The position numbers and the translations under genes are program-made. Shown piece by piece: positions 45,268 through 55,941 of a DNA stretch of 64,000 bases. How positions within the stretch are numbered: position 1 is the first letter of the stretch; each line of letters starts with the position of its first letter. The notes under the pieces were generated by a model. The model saw only the letters and a program-made list of their open reading frames with translations, ran no database searches and was not told the origin of the DNA. Source of the stretch: Fomes fomentarius (Eukaryota > Basidiomycota > Agaricomycetes > Polyporales > Polyporaceae); the NCBI GenBank assembly GCA_022606135.1, contig JABYQN010000008.1, positions 62,001-126,000 on the forward strand, in the 5' to 3' direction.

Positions 45268-46509
45268 CAATAGCAGATTTGTGCTGCAGTGGGAGTGCGA
45301 GATCCACTCGGGGCGGCTGTGGCGAGGGAGGCTTGGAGGTGGAGATATATACATTGCCTGCTGAATGCAGCGGCAACCCTCTTTGGGTTTAAACCATGTG
45401 GTAAGCAACTTGGATGAAGGGCAAATGAGGCACTCACTGTACTGGTTTTGAACCGTCCACTAGCTCGCAGAGGCCCCATGGAAGGTGTGAAAAGGATGCA
45501 TGTCTATCTAGGGTGCGGTGGCCGGCTACAAGACCAAGTCTAGGCTCTTCTTATGTGGATTTCCTACGACCTTTTCGAAAATTCAGTATCATGGGCATCA
45601 GGAGTGCAGAAAGGGATTACGGGGTTACAGTGGCTTACATCTCCTCGGAAATGCTTCTAGATGAAGGACCAGAAGGGTCCTCCGCGTCTAAGTTTGGGGG
45701 TTCGTTTCTTGTGGATAATGTGACAACCCTTTCGCAGAAGGCAAGCCGTCGGCTTGAACCACCTGGAACCACAAGTCTTCGAGTTTGTACATCGTATTAC
45801 TTGGCAGCCAGCAGAGCCTCTCGTCGCTTCCTTCGCTCTAATCAAAAATAAGTACGATGAAGTCATACCAGTCGATGTTGTAGAGGAACTCACGACACTA
45901 CTCTGGCGCGAGAGCGTGCGTCCAGATAACGAGGAAGACTCGGAAGCCGTGAGTATACTAGGAGATTGTGGCGTAAGGTGGGGAGCATCGGCTGTTAGAT
46001 GCATAGAAGAGAATGCATTGGGGATGGTCAAAGTTGATGCGAGGAAGAGCGTCCAACACGAGCCTAACAATGGGCGTCGACCTGTCAACCAAGCCAACTG
46101 CCAGAGCTGGACGATGACTGGATTGATACATTCTCCAGAGGGCGATTCAACATCAATTGAGACGAGCTTATTCCCGAAGGACGCGCGGGACAGGATCGGA
46201 ATGTTGCAATGCATCGTGGAATGATAACTCTCTGCGACGCCCCTATTCGCGTTCTCCAGATTGTATACAAGAGAAGATTGTCTGTATCCCATCGTCGCAC
46301 TCGTTGGCACACTCATATTAGTCATACTCATACGCCATGGCTGTAGTATGACGCGCCCACAACGTTTAAGGCAAGCGAACTCACTCACCACGACCGCGAT
46401 TTCGTCATGGGTCGTAACGACCCGGGAAGGACGTTGCCAATCCAGTAGCACGATTCTCGGCGCACAACTAGTCCGATACTTCATCTCCGTCGGCGGAGGG
46501 TTCAAGGTG
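45268..46509. other. Uncertain stretch with long overlapping open frames on both strands
   Basis: A minus-strand frame of 282 codons (45657-46505) and a plus-strand frame of about 156 codons (45754-46224) overlap. Neither shows a domain, a good start context or splice support. The region also carries the promoter of MFS transporter 2. I cannot decide whether a gene is present. Confidence 0.3.
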
Positions 46510-48100
46510 TCAGGTAAAGTCTTGAGCGCCCTCGAGAACGCCCCTTACACTCCTATCAAGGTAGTCGCATTCCCGAGGGTAGCGCCTCGCGCACTTCGCA
46601 CCACGGGTCGACACGTACCACTCGCGCATTTCCGAATCCGCCTTGTCGCAGAAGAGCAACGAGACTCGCGATCCGTACAATTCGGCCCACACTATCGGCA
46701 TGAACCACGAGGATGATGCCGACGGTTTGCGGGGAATGTTGAGGAAGACAGACCCCTCAGCGCCCCACTCGTCCCACTTCAAGTTGCGTTCCAGTTCCTG
46801 AAGTGTGCGACGTACTACCCGTATCGGTAGTACTGGAGACGGGTGCGTAATTGCGTGTGCGCAAGGTGTGGAGTGGTACGACGAGCAGGAGTTCACTCAC
46901 GCTGTCGCCCTTGGCGTCTAGGCGGACAATGAGCTGGATCACCACTGCTATGGAATCCGGGTCCCGTATGAAGGGAGCTGACATGTCCTTCCTGCGCACT
47001 GGTTTGGTCGGTTGTAGGTGGATGGCCCGACTCTGACCCGCCTTCGCTCGCGTGAGCCGGAAGGTGCACTGCGGATCTCGACTCGCTTGCGGGGGCGTCA
47101 GAGCGTACACGTCCAGTCGTGGAGTTCCTCGTGTCGGACGACCAGGAACCTTGAATTGTCCAAAATTGCGTACATCGGTCAAGTGTTGCTGAGTGGGTTC
47201 TAGGTCAGTGGTGGTACGAGACATATTGTGAACTACCTACCCAGTGCATTCGTCCGGCGTGCCAATCCTAACTGTGTAAGTCGAAAGTGTCAGTGACGAA
47301 ATCCGGGACAGCCCAAAAGACGTATCTGCCGGAAATCTGGGCACACTGGGACGTGATAGTATGTATGCGCAGCCTCCTGCCCACACGAGGCGGTTGTAAC
47401 GAGCAAGGGCTGAGCAGCGAGGGAATGCGAGGCGTTCGCACGGTCTGCGCAGAGGAACGTGATGATGATATCCCTGTTGATTTCAACGTAGTGAGCACGC
47501 AAAAGAAGTCGTATGGAACGAGACCACACCGACACGGCAAAGTGGACGCACCTGTCGTGCCGAAACTCGACTACGACTGCGAGGTTCTGCGAGACGTCGT
47601 TGTCGAGTATGTCCGTATTACGGGAGACAGGGAGCGGCACGGGTCCATTGACGGGCCTGCAAACCTCTCGAAGTAGACGGGGCCTCGTCAACAATAGCAC
47701 TCACCCCTTCGCTTGTTCCGAAGAATTGTACAATCTACCCGTCTGGGAATGCGTGTGAAATAATGACGTTTGGATTCCGCGGGGTGGGAAGCAGGCTGAT
47801 ACGTGTGGCAGGCCAGCTGCTAGTCGGAGAGTTGCATGGCAGAGCTATAGCGCCGCAACCTCTCCAGCCGTTCAGGAACTATCATGTCTGAGTTCCCCAT
47901 TGGCCCAGTTACCACTTGAAACTCTATTATGTGGTGAAGGAGGACACGGAACATCTGTGCCTCAAACCCGTCAGGCCATTATATCTCGGTCAAACGGGAA
48001 AGTGATTTCGCAGCACTGCGCATGACAATGCGTCCGAGACGCCGATGTGGGAAGAAGTTGCATAGATAAGTTCATCAGGGAGAGAGAGGATATTAGCCAT
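46510..48100 (-). CDS. F-box family protein (exon structure incomplete)
   Basis: The N-terminus MANILSLPDELIYATSSHIG (from 48100) is an F-box start. Family-typical pieces follow on the same strand. EFQVVTGPMGNSDMIVPERL with ERLRRYSSAMQ lies near 47860-47930. A block near 47560-47640 reads VSQNLAVVVEFRHD, and DIIITFLCADRANASHSLAA follows after a plausible intron. The C-terminal half shows LKWDEWGAEGSVFLNIPRKP and ends LDRSVRGVLEGAQDFT with a stop at 46510. This resembles the very large agaricomycete F-box family, whose C-terminal half commonly reads W..WGP.G. Such proteins bind SKP1 and recruit unknown substrates to SCF ligases. A TAG after SSAMQLSD (about 47828) is either in an intron or a disabling stop, so the gene could be decayed. 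Confidence 0.5.
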
Positions 48101-48883
48101 TTCCTGGATGGAGTGAGATGAATGAGAACTGACTGATCCAGTGCAAAGTCGTGTTCCCTGTACGAGCCAAAAAATTCTACTGTGCCACGTGAAACGTCGT
48201 TTCGCGCTAGAAACTCGCTTGTCCGACGGCTGCAGCAGGATGCGGCAGTCTGTTGGCTCATGGATGCGGTGAGAGAGCAACTTAACACGATCAAACAGAG
48301 GACGGACTCAGTCACGACGTATACAGGACATCTACGCTACTAACCCGTCCGGCCCGGGGCAGTCGGAGGAAGAACATTGATTGTTGCTATTAGTCAGGAG
48401 CCCCATCAAAATTCCCTGATTTGGATATCAGATCAAGACTATATAGTATTATCGCTTGTGGAATCCGGTTCAATCCCGAGATTGAGTACTAGTAGACGTC
48501 ATATTCTGGCTTGCCAGTGTTCGGCTAGGCGATGATTATATTCAAACATAAGCCTGCAGTCACTCCCACGAGCATCCTCTCTGTGGAAACAGCGGTTCCG
48601 CGGTCAGTGTTCGAGGCACTTGATGTGAAGTTTAGGCCGGCGGACCGACCACCGGTTGAGGACTCCTAGGCTATACCCATTCATCACAGTAAATGAAGTC
48701 CCCCTTGATCCCAGGACCCAATACGTACGAAATTGCCTTGCAGCCGGAATGGCTGACCTCCGTTTCGCGTGACCGCCTCTCCGGGAGGCGCGGCCCGATC
48801 TTCAAGGCAGAAGCCCATTATAAGGATCGCGTCCGATAAGTCCTCCCTCAACCTGCCCAATTGTCATTTCCTGTCTTGCCAGT
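48101..48883. other. Divergent promoter region
   Basis: Lies between the F-box gene (-) and the dehydrogenase (+). A short upstream frame with an ATG at 48257 on the minus strand could be an extra first exon of the F-box gene. No other signal. Confidence 0.5.
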
Positions 48884-50125
48884 ATGTTACGCGTTCTGAT
48901 TTGTGGTAAGTGATCTCTTCACTAATCATTCCATGCGGTCTCAGCTCTAACACTCCAGCTTTCAGGCGACCTCGTCTGGGCGCACAAGGAGGCCGATGAG
49001 CTCTTCAAAGGCATCGCAGATGTAGTAGTACGTGCCTAGAAAGTCTACCTGACGGTCTCCGATGAGAGGCTAACCAGTAGTCTTCGCAATTCCGTAGCGC
49101 ATGGACTCGTCCAGCCGTCCGGAGTTCTTCGCGGGCCTGCAGCCAAAAGGCAAGTACGACGGCATCGTCGGTATCTATAGGCACAACACCTCGGCCGACC
49201 ATATCGGGATCTTCGACAAGGACCTCGTCTCGCACCTTCCCTCGAGTCTGAAGTGGATCGCGCACAATGGCGCGGGGTACGATCAGATCGACGTCCTTGC
49301 GTGCAAGGAGCGCGGTACGTCGCACACGCAGCTAATCCCATCAACACACTTTAACAATCATGTACTGTAGGCATCACTGTCTCGAATACCCCTGGGGCAG
49401 TCGACGACGCGACGGCCACCACTGGACTCTACCTCATCATCTCCGCTCTCCGTAACTTCGCTCACGCCGAACAGACCCTTCGGGCGGGAAAATGGAAGAG
49501 TTCGCACCGCGCCGGGAACGCACACGACCTCACTGGTCGTACGCTCGCCATCCTCGGTCTTGGCGGGATCGGGCTACGCCTCGCCGAGCTCGCGCACGCA
49601 TTCCCCATGCGCATCATTTACCACTCCCGGCACCCGAACCCGCTCGCGCCTGAGTGGGCCGAGTACTTCAGTGCCGACCGCCTAGACGAATTGCTTGCGC
49701 AGGCGGACGTACTGAGCGTGCATGTGCCCCTCCGGCCAAACACTGTGCATTATGTTGACGAGAAGATGATTAGGAAGCTTAAGAAGGGCTCCGTGATCGT
49801 GAACACCGCGCGTGGAAAGGTCATCGACGAAGCTGCGTTGATTCGCGCGCTCGAGGATGGCCACGTATGCCCTCCCATGTCCTTCTGCGTCAACTATGCA
49901 CTGATGCCAGATTCGTAGCTCGGCGGCATTGGTCTGGACGTCTACCCGGACGAGCCGGAAGTCAACCCGCGCCTGCTCGAGTTCTCGAACGCGACCCTCC
50001 TCCCGCACATGGGCACGGAGACGTGCGACTCGCAGAAGAAGATGGAGGTCCGTGCGCTGACGAACCTGCGCGACTACCTCACGAAGGGCAAGGGGTCCGA
50101 TATCATCCCCGAGCACAAGCAGTAA
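48884..50125 (+). CDS. D-isomer-specific 2-hydroxyacid dehydrogenase (glyoxylate reductase-like)
   Basis: An NAD(P)H-dependent reductase of 2-oxo acids such as glyoxylate or hydroxypyruvate to D-2-hydroxy acids. Exons 48884-48905, 48966-49027, 49098-49314, 49371-49864 and 49919-50125 sum to 1,002 nt (333 residues), the usual family length. The Rossmann motif is LGLGGIGLRLA. The catalytic triad is visible: Arg in VNTARGKVID, Glu in DVYPDEPEVNP and His in LLPHMGTE. The substrate-loop region reads HNGAGYDQIDV. It ends DIIPEHKQ with no clear peroxisomal SKL-type signal, so it is probably cytosolic. A truncated copy lies at 31202-31455 beside the palindrome, showing that this gene was part of a duplicated block. 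The neighbour downstream is FunK1 copy C, convergent. Confidence 0.93.
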
Positions 50126-50993
50126 GTAGCTATCGATCGGTTTTTGCACGCTCTCTCCTACAAGCGCTTTCAGATAGATTGGTATCGAGAAGTAAGCTGT
50201 AATGCGGGGGTCCTCGCAAGAACGTCTATGTACGGTATTTTCTACGCTACTGTACGAAGTGAAACGTCGACGTGCGGCTCTGCTCATATATCTACCGCGA
50301 ATCTTTATCTCGCGCGCTGAACGCTTGCGCTCGGTTGAGGATACGACAGACAGGTACGTGAACACCCGTGGTTATGCGGGGAAGGCCAACAGCGCGGAAA
50401 CTAAATATGTATGTCTGCCACTGCAGTGACAAGCCATAGACCTCAATCCCATCCGATGGACCAGCACAAACCCACCTTATGTCAGACGCCTCCGCTTTCG
50501 TGCCCTCTCTTGTTTAAGCAGATATTGCCGAGGTATATAGAATGTCGGTACTATCCGAAAGGCTCTAATTTGTACCCTTGGACTGTGGAGTAAATGAACT
50601 CGTCGCAGTGCTTCCAATGTTGGGAACGTTCAACCTCTAACATATCTTGCACATTGTCATGGAGCAATGACTCGGGCGAGATGGAAGCGAGCACGCGGAT
50701 GGTAGGATACAGTACAGTAAATACAGGAGGAGCCTCTGGAGTATTGTTCATCGAAGGACAGGGTATCATGCGGTAAACGTTGAGTATCACTTGAGGTGCG
50801 TGAAGTCTCAGAACGCGATGCGGGTTGTGTTGGGAGGGGTGTCGGGAAAGAGACGGTGTATGAACGCGAGGACATAGCATGGTAGGCGGAGTCCGCGTTC
50901 GTGTGCAGCACGGTCGAGGGGCGAGGCGGAGAAGATAGCGTATGCGGTGGTAGGAGGATGTCCGATCCCGGAATGGCGCTCGTAAGTAGTACC
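50126..50993. other. 3' flanks of the dehydrogenase and kinase C
   Basis: The first 60 bp match the flank of the dehydrogenase fragment at 31140-31202. From about 50640 it is the FunK1 3' flank shared with copies A and B. No gene. Confidence 0.7.
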
Positions 50994-53822
50994 TCAACTC
51001 CTACTACGCTTCTTTAGAGGCGTCCCAGGTTCTTCGTAAGGCCGTTTCCTACTCCCGTTACTCGACATCACGGGAGTTGAAGGACACGACGGCACAGGCC
51101 GAGGGAGAAAGAAGCGATCGGTGAAGTCCCCAGTGCAGAAGAGCATCTCCTCAACTTCGTCTTCCTCATCGTTAAATTCCTCATCGTCCGTGACTTCCTC
51201 ATAGTCCGTGACTTCCTCGTCGTCCGCGAATTCCTCATAGTCCGCGGTGACTTCCGTTTCGCTCCCAGCCGCATCGCCGGCATCTGATCCCAGCAAACTA
51301 TCCACCTCTTCTGCCTCCGCTGCCTCCACTGCCTCGAGCGCCTGTGCATCGAGGAAGTGCTGAGGCGGTTCCCATGGGCTGGAGTGAACGGGGTCCCTAT
51401 CCTTGCGATAGCTGTCCTTCGGTCCTTCGGTCCTTCGGTCCCTTGTCCTCAGTCTTGTCGTCTTTCGGCCATGGCATATGCAGAGTTCCTGCCATAAGCT
51501 GCAACATATCCAGATGGTTATGGAGCTTGCCAGCGAGCATCCTAGTCTTCTCGTCGACCCCTTCATGCTGCAACGAGACGGTAGGTAGAATCTGAGGGCA
51601 ACCGGAGCGTTTAGGGAGATGCCCAGCATCATCTTCATCTTCGTCCAGACCGGGGATCTCCGCCTCGGGCTCAGCGTGCAGGTCAAACGGTCCGTTCGGG
51701 TCGGATGCGGACTTAGAGATGGTCATGTTCAGCTCGTAATGAGCACGGAACCAAGACAGGAGCTCGATAAGAAAGTGGTCCAGCGGATGATTGAAGTTGG
51801 GGGGAGTTGATCCATTCCGTGGCCACATGAATTGCAAGATTGCGTTTGGCCCAGTTGGATCATCACTGTACGAGGTGAGCTCAATCTTGCCCATCTTCAC
51901 AGCGTTCCGCTTGACTAGACTAGATCGCGTTCCATGGTTGTTGGCCGAGAAGTCGTCAAAGTAGTCATGGATGAACTGCGGAACGTCGGCATTGGGGAGG
52001 TTGTGAGGGAGGAAGCGGATGGTGTAGAATACGATAACATGAAGGATGGACTCCAGTTCGTCGGCGATGACGACGACCCTGCTTAGATCGTCTTGGACGT
52101 GGGCCGACATGAACTGCCAAGTTCCCTTGTGATGTCTTGTAAGTAAGATGGATAGGGAAAGTAGTGCGCCGAAGAGACACTTACCGTCCGCTCCGGCTGA
52201 CGTACTTCTCTCGTCTGGGTGATGTCTTTGGCAAGTTCCCAGTCGGTGAGCATACCTTTCCAAAGGCCCTTCTCGTTCTTGTATAGGAGAATATTGCCGG
52301 CACTGATGTCGCGATGGATGATGCCGACATTATAAGCGGCTTGATGCGCTAGGTATATCTATGAGCGTCCGTCGATACTGAGAGAAGAGGAGTACATACC
52401 ACGCGTGCAATGATAGAGAGCCTTGAAGAGTTGGCTACCACACTCGACCTCGGACAACGGCTTGCCGACTTCCTTCACGACGATGCGGTAGTGTTGATGG
52501 TCCTTCAGGGGACAAACCTCTCCTGGATGAAGGTCCTTCCACACGTCCGGAGCTTGCGTAACCTGACCGGGAAGGTCACCATGGCACAGGAGAGTCGGCA
52601 CGTAGAGGATTTCGTTGTCATTTAGGTACTTCAGTGTAGCACCTTCCTTGGCGATAGCCTCGTGCTTGACGCGCCAGGCGTCCTTCAGGTAGACGAACTT
52701 GTCGCCTAAGGTGCCGTTGGAGTTGATCGGAAGAGCGACATAACCCCGGGTCCCGCGTCCACGGACGCCAGGAGCTTGGAAATGCGGCTTCGCAACAGCG
52801 TACGACATGATCTTGCCGGTGATCTCATCGTGCACCTGAAGCTTCCACCACGGGTAGTCATCCTTGAGAGAGTCACCGAAGAGTTTCAGGACATGGTTGT
52901 CTCCGTCGCCAGAGGCAGCAGCCGCCTTCTGAGCAGCAGTGAGTGTATCCCGCATCCTCTTTGCGAGCCCTGGCTTAACGCGTTCGACAGTGGGATCGTG
53001 ACCGCGCTGTTTCCTCGAGAGCTCCGAGTACTTTCGAAGAAAGGTGGGCAGCTTGTTGTCCGGGTCGTTGACATAGTTGAATCTCTCCGTAGCGAAGATT
53101 CCCGAGCGATCGATGCGGACAATACGAGAGAAATGTCCAAGGAATAGAACGAGGAAGTGGAAGTTGCGATGCTGATTCTGGAACAGGAGTTCGGAGTAGG
53201 AGAGGATTTGACCGAAAGTCTTCTTACGTTCTTCGGAATCAGGCACGCCATCGGGGTCCTTGCTGGAAAACGGGTCAGCGTTGATGCTGGTTTTGGCTTC
53301 TATTGGAATTTCGAGAGTTGACCAGTCCGTGGCTGCAAACCTGGTCTTCGGATCGCGCTTAGGTGCTCCTTTCTTAGGGTAGACACCCATGTCGGGAGCG
53401 AGAGTCGACTTGATGGACTGGTCACCCTTGTGGGGGGTCGCGATGACGACAAAATTGACACAGGGTGGATCAGACTTGTTAAGACGCTTGGGCTAAGTGG
53501 CGTGAGGGACAAGTGCAATGACTTGGCGTAAGCTACTCACAATGTTTCTGTACATCTCCACCTCGGTCTCCGGTTTCGGCATCCCGTTGAAGATATCGGG
53601 GTGGAGTGTCTTGCCGTGTGATGGCTCTTCCTCGGGCTCCGGAATAAAGTATTCCATGAACTGACCGAATGGGAGGACGAAATTCTTGTGATGCATGCCG
53701 TGACGGAGTTCGCGGTGGTTGTCCTCCCGAGTTAGTTTGGAGTTGGCGTGGGTTCCTTTGGATATATGTGCGCGGACCGGGGTGTCGGCGCTTGCAAGGA
53801 TGCAAGAGGCTGAGCGGGACAT
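50994..53822 (-). CDS. FunK1 fungal-type protein kinase, copy C (frameshifted tail)
   Basis: Exons 53822-53541, 53492-52400, 52348-52185 and 52125-50994. Exons 1-2 are essentially identical to copies A and B, including GRGTRGYVALP and HYRIVVKEVGKPL. Exon 3 carries HRDISAGNIL and TDWELAK, and exon 4 opens with GTWQFMSAHV. All catalytic motifs are thus present. Within exon 4 a three-unit 8-bp repeat (51414-51437) replaces the single unit of A and B, adding 16 bp and shifting the frame. Translation then stops at 51397 after about 755 residues, losing the acidic array and the basic KKRSRS end. Beyond the shift the old frame is still open to the ancestral stop at 50994, so the change is recent or is read around. 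The kinase domain itself could still fold. Confidence 0.85.
51414..51437. repeat. 8-bp tandem expansion causing a frameshift
   Basis: Three perfect GTCCTTCG units in exon 4 of kinase C; copies A and B have one. The 16-bp excess is not a multiple of three. Confidence 0.9.
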
Positions 53823-53860
53823 CGTGAGTAGACGAAGGAGGGCGACAAGGAGGGAGCAAC

Positions 53861-53896
53861 GGATGGGGGAACGGATGGGGGAACGGATGGGGGAAC
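53861..53896. repeat. 12-bp tandem repeat upstream of kinase C
   Basis: Three GGATGGGGGAAC units in the same place as in copies A and B. Confidence 0.9.
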
Positions 53897-54121
53897 GGTG
53901 GTAGTGGCAGTCGCAGGGAAGGTTGAAAACCAACATACCAAAAGACGCGCAGCCTAAATGCGAGGGACACGTAACTAGTAATGGCTGAATTTGGAAGGTG
54001 CTGCCTCTATTGTCGGCCGGATTTGGGGGCAGCGGTTTAAAGCCCAGCAGCGGCGTGTGGTTGTACGCGGTAGCAAAGTTCAACATCGGCAAGCGCACGC
54101 CGCACAGGTCCTTGCGACACC

Positions 54122-54153
54122 CGTGACCGTCACGTCACGTGCTCGTTTATTGG
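54122..54153 (-). promoter_or_regulatory. Putative kinase C promoter elements
   Basis: Same CCAAT, E-box and 13-bp palindrome block (palindrome at 54122-54134), 300 bp upstream of the ATG. Confidence 0.5.
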
Positions 54154-55941
54154 TCAAAGGCTTTTATCCTTTCTCCGTCGCGCTGTCTCCTCTCTCTTGT
54201 GAGTGCTTCCACTGTGTCAAATTTTCATATCATACAAATCGCCGAAGCTAGTGCTTCAGAGAAGACATGCGGCAGGCAGCAGAATGTGACTGCGAGGGGA
54301 AGACGGACCGACGAACCGAAGTAAGCGAGGTGGCAGTGCATGATGCCAGTGGTTAGAGATCCCATCTAGCATAATCGCCAGCCAGCCTATTATTGCACTC
54401 CATGGAGGGAACAGTGTGGGAATAAGAGGATACATTAATCTTTTCTGCGTATCAGACACATGTCATGTGCTGCACAGGGAATCTGCATGCCGGACGACGT
54501 GGTGACAGTCCTACTAGTAGCGGTCGGACTGTGCTGACTCGATCGACGACCGATCGTCTCAATGGAGGTCCCTCGGCTGGTCCGCTGTGCTATGGACTAC
54601 GTGTAGTAATGAAACACTGCACGACCGCATCACGGAACGGATAGCCTCTGCCAAGCTTGAAGTAAGGTCGGCGATACACTTACTTATTCCAAGTGTGACT
54701 AACCATGGCCGCAAGGACCAGGCACACTGACTCACGGCTACATTTCCGTGATTTTTCAGATAAGGATCGGCCATCTCTTGGCTTCGGACATCGGAAGCCC
54801 TGTGTCGCTCCAAGGTTGTGCCACACCCGCTGCCGCAGCAAGCATATGCAACAATTGCACTCTTCGGCTACTTATGCTGTCATGTACGATGTCTCTAAAT
54901 AAGATGTCAGACGCACCTACAGATCCGGCCAGGTATCCCTAATCGGCCATATCTGGTTTCCACCTCTAAGCTCTACAGTGCGGAGATTCGTGTGGGAATC
55001 TCATCAGACCGCAGTGCCGAGAATACTTGCTGCCACTGGATTATGCTAAGTATATTAGGCATTCTAGGATGTGCATGTCTGCTGTATTAGTATACTGGGG
55101 GAAGAGTTCAGTGCACACATCATTCGATCAACTGCACATACACTTGATTTAAGGTACAATTTTCCACGACACTCTGAGTCACCAGAACAATGAAAGCGTT
55201 CTTCTGATATGCTCGTCCTTAGTATACAAGCGCAGGGCACATAGATCAATGTGCATGAGATAGAAGTGCACATACGATGTAGTTGGAGTTCAAACCTAAG
55301 TACTTCTCTTCACGAAATACGGTGTACACACCTGTAGTGGTACAGGAGAGATCACTCGTAACCTTAGCCGCTTGCTTTTCGCCAAGCAGTGCGTTATCAG
55401 TTGTGATACGCACAGCCATCAAGAGCCTGCTTTCACTGGTCTTCCTGCAAGTGATCAGTATGAGGCGAGACCGACGAGAGGACCGCTACACTCGCAACTT
55501 AGTACTACTTCCTGACACTCCTACTAGCGTTTCCCTGACTCGTATCCCTGGATATTGTGCAGTATGAATAGGAGAGTGGACTCTAACGTTGACAGGCTTG
55601 ACCATGAGGAACCCTTCGAGGTCTGATGTACGCGTGGAGCCTAGACCGTTCTCGGTCTGCCTCAAGAGCACAATGGCCACTGGACTCGAATTTTACAATG
55701 ATCAGCCACCGACCCTATCCACACACACGACGAGTGAGAGGGTCGTATTACCCCTGTAATATATAGATGCATGGGAAGCGTTTTCCCGCTCTCAAGTTCG
55801 AGGGAGATTCCTAGCATTGAAGTACCACCCAAAGTACCATCACCACCCAACATCTGGTGATTCAATGAGATCGTACGACAACTTTTACTAGTCATTAGTA
55901 CGCACATTCTCTAAGTTCTGGCGATTTCTATCGACAACATT

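Larger units (their letters stand above)
53823..55941. other. Upstream region of kinase C; no gene
   Basis: The first 505 bp are identical to the regions upstream of copies A and B. Sequence to about 55060 is a diverged copy of the flank at 30568-31160. The rest to 55941 has only short frames. It is AT-richer and rich in CTACTAGTA-type words. Confidence 0.65.

Noticed and set aside
45657..46505. 282-codon minus-strand frame after the F-box gene
   Set aside because: It starts without an ATG at its 5' end, has a competing plausible frame on the other strand, and shows no recognisable fold.
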